Shown here: one piece after another, positions 60,868 through 64,000 of the stretch
How positions within the stretch are numbered: the stretch's first letter is position 1
Layout of the letters: every line of letters begins with the position of its first letter
DNA from: Ehretia macrophylla
Taxonomy: Eukaryota; Streptophyta; Magnoliopsida; Boraginales; Ehretiaceae
DNA length: 64,000 nucleotides
Assembly (NCBI GenBank): GCA_037974665.1
Contig: CM075773.1
Location: forward strand, 17,660,146 to 17,724,145
Reading direction: 5' to 3'
Notes under the pieces: generated by a model
Database searches by the model: none
Seen by the model: only the letters and a program-made list of their open reading frames with translations
What the model was told of the DNA's origin: nothing
Translations under genes and position numbers: made by a program

Positions 60868-61424
60868 GTCATGTTGAGGGCACAATTCCTTTATGTGTTA
60901 ACGGTTCACAGTCCAAGCCTAGAGATATGGCCCATTCAAAAGGCCCAATGGGCTTAACGACAACCCATCCGCTTCAACAACGCAGCATCCTTGCAAGACG
61001 TGATATCGACGCATTGTAGGGTCCTCTAATGTGCCGCGAGTAAGGTTGTCGTCCTTTTAAAAGCTCACGACGTACGATCCGGGACGGAAAAATAGAGTAA
61101 AAGAAGAAAAGTGGCCCAAAACTAATGAAAACGTTCGATTTTCAGCTCCGAAAAGGGTACAGCGAGCTAGCTGGCTGCCCCCGTCGTAGAGCTCTCAAAG
61201 TGCTTTCCAACGGTATGCTGTGTGCCGCGTAACTCCTTACGGATCAAAAGTTATAGGCACCGGTGCGACGGAGACCTGGTCACAAGCCCTACGCCCTCGG
61301 TTTACGGGCCCAACCTCCACGTGAAGCGAAGTTGTCTTGCCCAAGGTGCCGTGGGATTCGATAATAGAAATGTGGTGGAAAAAGTATCTTGGCAACCCTA
61401 ACCAAAGCAAAAAAAACTAAAAAG

Positions 61425-61544
61425 GGGGGTGCAACACGAGGACTTCCCAGGGGGTCAACCATCCTAGTACTACTCTCGCCCAAGCACGCTTAACTTCGGA
61501 GTTCTGATGGGATCCGATGCATTAGTGCTGGTATGATCGCACCC
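61425..61544 (-). rRNA. 5S rRNA copy 92
   Basis: Full length with C28T and G87T; the -1 base is T. Confidence 0.95.
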
Positions 61545-62101
61545 ATCATGTTGAGGGCACAATTCCTTTATGTGTTAACGGTTCACAGTCCCAGCCAATA
61601 GATATGGCCCATTCAAAAGGCCCAATGGGCTTAACGACAACCCATCATTTTCAACAACGCAGCATCCTTGCAAGACGTGATATCGACGCATTGTAGAGTC
61701 CACTAATGTCCCGCGAGTAAGGTTGTCGTCCTTTTAACAGCTCACGACATACAATCCGGGACGGAAAAACAGAGCAAAAGAAGAAAAGTAGCCCAAAACT
61801 GATGAAAACGTTCGATTTTGAGCTCCAAAAAGTGCACAGCGGGCTAGCTAACTGCCCCCGTCGTAGAGCTCTCGGAGAGCTTTCCAACGGTATGCTGTGC
61901 GCCTCGTAACTACTTACGGATAAAAAGTTATGGGCACTGGGGCGACGGAGACCTGGTCACAAGCCCTACGCCCTCGGTTTGCGGTCCCAGCCTCCACGTG
62001 AAGAGAAGTTTTCTTGCCCAATGTGCCGTGGGATTCGATAATAGAAATGTGGTGGGTAAAGTATCTTGGCAACCCTAACCAGAGCAAAAAAAATTGAAAA
62101 G

Positions 62102-62221
62102 GGGGGTGCAACACGAGGACTTCCCAGGGGGTCACCCATCCTAGTACTACTCTCGCCCAAGCACGCTTAACTTCGGAGTTCTGATGGGATCCGGTGCATT
62201 AGTACTGGTATGATCGCACCC
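62102..62221 (-). rRNA. 5S rRNA copy 93
   Basis: Full length; C18T only. Confidence 0.97.
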
Positions 62222-62778
62222 GTCATGTTGAGGGCACAATTCCTTTATGTGTTAACGGTTCACAGTGGCAGCCGAGAGATATGGCCCATTCAAAAGGCCC
62301 ATTGGGCTTAACGACAACCCATCCGCTTCAACAACGCAGCATCCTCGCAATACGTGATATCGACGCATTGTAGGGTCCTCTAATGTGCCGCGAGTAAGGT
62401 TGTCGTCCTTCTAACAGCTCACGACGTACGATCCGGGACGGAAAAACAGAGCAAAAGACGAAAAGTGGCCCGAAACTGATGAAAATGTTTGATTTTGAGC
62501 TTCGAAAAGGGTACAGCAAGCTAGCTGGTTGTCCCCGCCGTAGAGCTCTCGGAGAGGTTTCCAACGGTATGCTGTGCACCTCGTAACTCCTTACAGATCA
62601 AAAGTTATGGGCACCGGGGTGACGGAGACCTGGTCACAAGCCCTACGACCTCGGTTTGCGGGCCCAGCCTCCACGTGAAGAGAAGTTGTCTTGCCCAAGG
62701 TGCCGTGGGATTCGATAATAGAAATGTGGTGGGTAAAGTATCTTGGCAACGCTAACCGGAGCAAAAAAAATTAAAAAG

Positions 62779-62898
62779 GGGGGTGCAACACGAGGACTTC
62801 CCAGGGGGTCACCCATCCTAGTACTACTCTCGCCCAAGCACGCTTAACTTCGGAGTTCTGATGGGATCCGGTGCATTAGTGCTGGTATGATCGCACCC
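62779..62898 (-). rRNA. 5S rRNA copy 94
   Basis: Majority sequence. Confidence 0.98.
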
Positions 62899-63455
62899 GT
62901 CATGTTGAGGGCACAATTCCTTTATGTGTTAACGGTTCACAGTCCCAGCCTATAGATATGGCCCATTCAAAAGGCCCAATGGGCTTAACGACAACCCATC
63001 CGTTTCAACAACGCAGCATCCTCGCAAGACGTGATATCGACGCATTGTAGAGTCCTCTAATGTCCCGCGAGTAAGGTTGTCGTCCTTTTAACAGCTCACG
63101 ACGTACGATCCGGGACGGAAAAACAGAGCAAAAGAAGAAAAGTGGCCCGAAACTGATGAAAACGTTCGATTTTGAGCTCCAAAAAGGGCACAGCGGGCTA
63201 GCTAGCTGCCCCCGTCGTAGAGCTCTCGGAGAGCTTTCCAACGGTATGCTGTGCGCCTCGTAACTCCTTACGGATCAATAGTTATGGACACCGGAGCGAC
63301 GGAGACCTGGTCACAAGCCCTACGCCCTCGGTTTGCGGGCCCGGCCTCCACGTGAAGAGAAGTTGTCTTGCCCAAGGTGCCGTGGGATTCAATAATAGAA
63401 ATGTGGTGGGTAAAGTATCTTGGCAACCCTAACCGGAGCAAAAAAAATTGAAAAG

Positions 63456-63575
63456 GGGGGTGCAACACGAGGACTTCCCATGGGGTCACCCATCCTAGTA
63501 CTACTCTCGCCCAAGCACGCTTAACTTCAGAGTTCTGATAGGATCCGGTGCATTAGTGCTGGTATGATCGCACCC
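63456..63575 (-). rRNA. 5S rRNA copy 95
   Basis: Full length with C36T, C47T and C95A. It is the last complete copy in the window. Confidence 0.96.
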
Positions 63576-64000
63576 GTCATGTTGAGGGCACAATTCTTTT
63601 ATGTGTTAACGGTTCACAGTCCCAGCCTAGAGATATGGCCCATTCAAAAGGCCCAATGGGCTTAACGACAACCCATCCGCTTCAACAACGCAGCATCCTC
63701 GCAAGACGTGATATCGACGAATTGTACGGTCCTCTAATGTGCCGCGAGTAAGGTTGTCGTCCTTTTAACAGCTCACGACGTATGATCCGGGACGGAAAAA
63801 CAGAGCAAAAGAAGAAAAGTGGCCTAAAACTGATGAAAACGTTCGATTTTGAGCGCCGAAAAGGGTACGGTGAGCTAGCTACCTGCCCCCGTCGTAGATC
63901 TCTCGGAGAGCTTTCCAACGGTATGCTGTACACCGCGTAACTCCTTACGGATCAAAAGTTATGGGCACCGGAGCGACGGAGACCTGGTCACAAGCCCTAC
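63576..64000. other. Partial 5S spacer at right window edge
   Basis: This holds the upstream promoter of copy 95 (with aattctttta), the GGCCCA/TGGGC cluster, the variable hairpin near 63870 and the start of the 37-bp block in long form. The array clearly continues beyond the window. Confidence 0.9.

Larger units (their letters stand above)
1..64000 (-). repeat. 5S rDNA tandem array, 95 complete genes
   Basis: The whole window is a head-to-tail array of one unit, usually 677 bp, with every gene on the minus strand. Gene 5' ends fall at 348, 1026, 1704 and so on to 63575, an average spacing of about 673 bp. Eleven units are 637-640 bp; the rest are 675-679 bp. Genes are highly conserved and spacers more variable, with small substitutions and 1-3 bp indels. 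No inversion, transposon or foreign segment is visible. Plant 5S arrays separate from the 45S rDNA are well known; the window shows no array edge, so the true array is longer. Confidence 0.98.

Noticed and set aside
1-64000. CRISPR array
   Set aside because: The repeat is 677 bp with a plant 5S gene in each unit, not short repeats with unique spacers.
1-64000. Cassandra-type elements carrying 5S-like sequence in their terminal repeats
   Set aside because: There is no primer-binding site, polypurine tract or target duplication, and the units are strictly head to tail with intact 5S genes and terminators.
1-64000. Centromeric or other non-coding satellite
   Set aside because: Each unit contains a conserved 120-nt 5S gene with internal promoter, which defines it as rDNA.
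1-64000. Bacterial or organellar 5S rRNA operon
   Set aside because: The sequence matches the plant cytosolic 5S form with polymerase III signals. There are no 16S/23S genes, tRNAs or bacterial promoters.
1-64000. A hidden second gene or novel system between 5S genes
   Set aside because: I looked across the spacers for tRNA, snRNA, coding or transposon signals and saw none. Variation between units follows a single ancestral spacer.

Overview
The window is one uninterrupted stretch of a nuclear 5S ribosomal DNA tandem array from a plant, almost certainly an angiosperm. The 120-nt unit is recognisable as plant 5S rRNA: it starts GGGTGCGATC, carries the box A / intermediate element / box C internal promoter, and ends TTGCACCCCC followed by a T-rich RNA polymerase III stop. 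I count 95 complete 5S genes, all on the minus strand, plus partial spacer at each end (1-228 and 63576-64000). No other gene, transposon or non-5S sequence interrupts the array. I cannot name the species from this sequence alone.

Layout. The usual repeat is 677 bp (120-bp gene plus about 557-bp spacer). Eleven units are 637-640 bp because they lack one 37-bp block. Ten of these short units lie between 20.6 and 30.4 kb, and one lies at 58.9-59.5 kb. Reading the + strand from one gene to the next, each spacer holds: the upstream promoter of the left gene (TATA-like ATAAA at -27 to -23); a cluster of GGCCCA/TGGGC motifs at -62 to -86; a long conserved stretch; a hypervariable palindromic hairpin locus; a second small hairpin (agctctc N gagagct); the 37-bp indel site; a CACGTG hexamer; a telobox-like aaccctaacc; and the paired T-run terminator of the right gene.

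Copies are numbered 1-95 from left to right. Changes are given in RNA sense with T for U, against the majority sequence of the window (position 1 = first G, position 120 = last C). About 13 copies match the majority exactly. Most others carry one to three changes. Copies 9, 17, 36, 47, 79, 81 and 88 are divergent, and copy 81 looks like a pseudogene. Many changes are transitions at the six CpG sites of the gene, as expected if the array is cytosine-methylated.

The array records its own turnover. Shared private variants show neighbouring-unit duplications (30/31, 48/49/50, 60/61, 74/75, 88/89), two-unit duplications (19/21, 54-55/56-57) and longer jumps (5-7 to 11-13 at exactly 4060 bp; 9 and 18; 38-40 to 45-46; 38 to 88). 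The A40G variant is confined to parts of the array. The many 60-118-residue open frames are by-products of the repeat: the same frames recur in unit after unit, several read antisense through the 5S gene, and none looks like a protein-coding gene.
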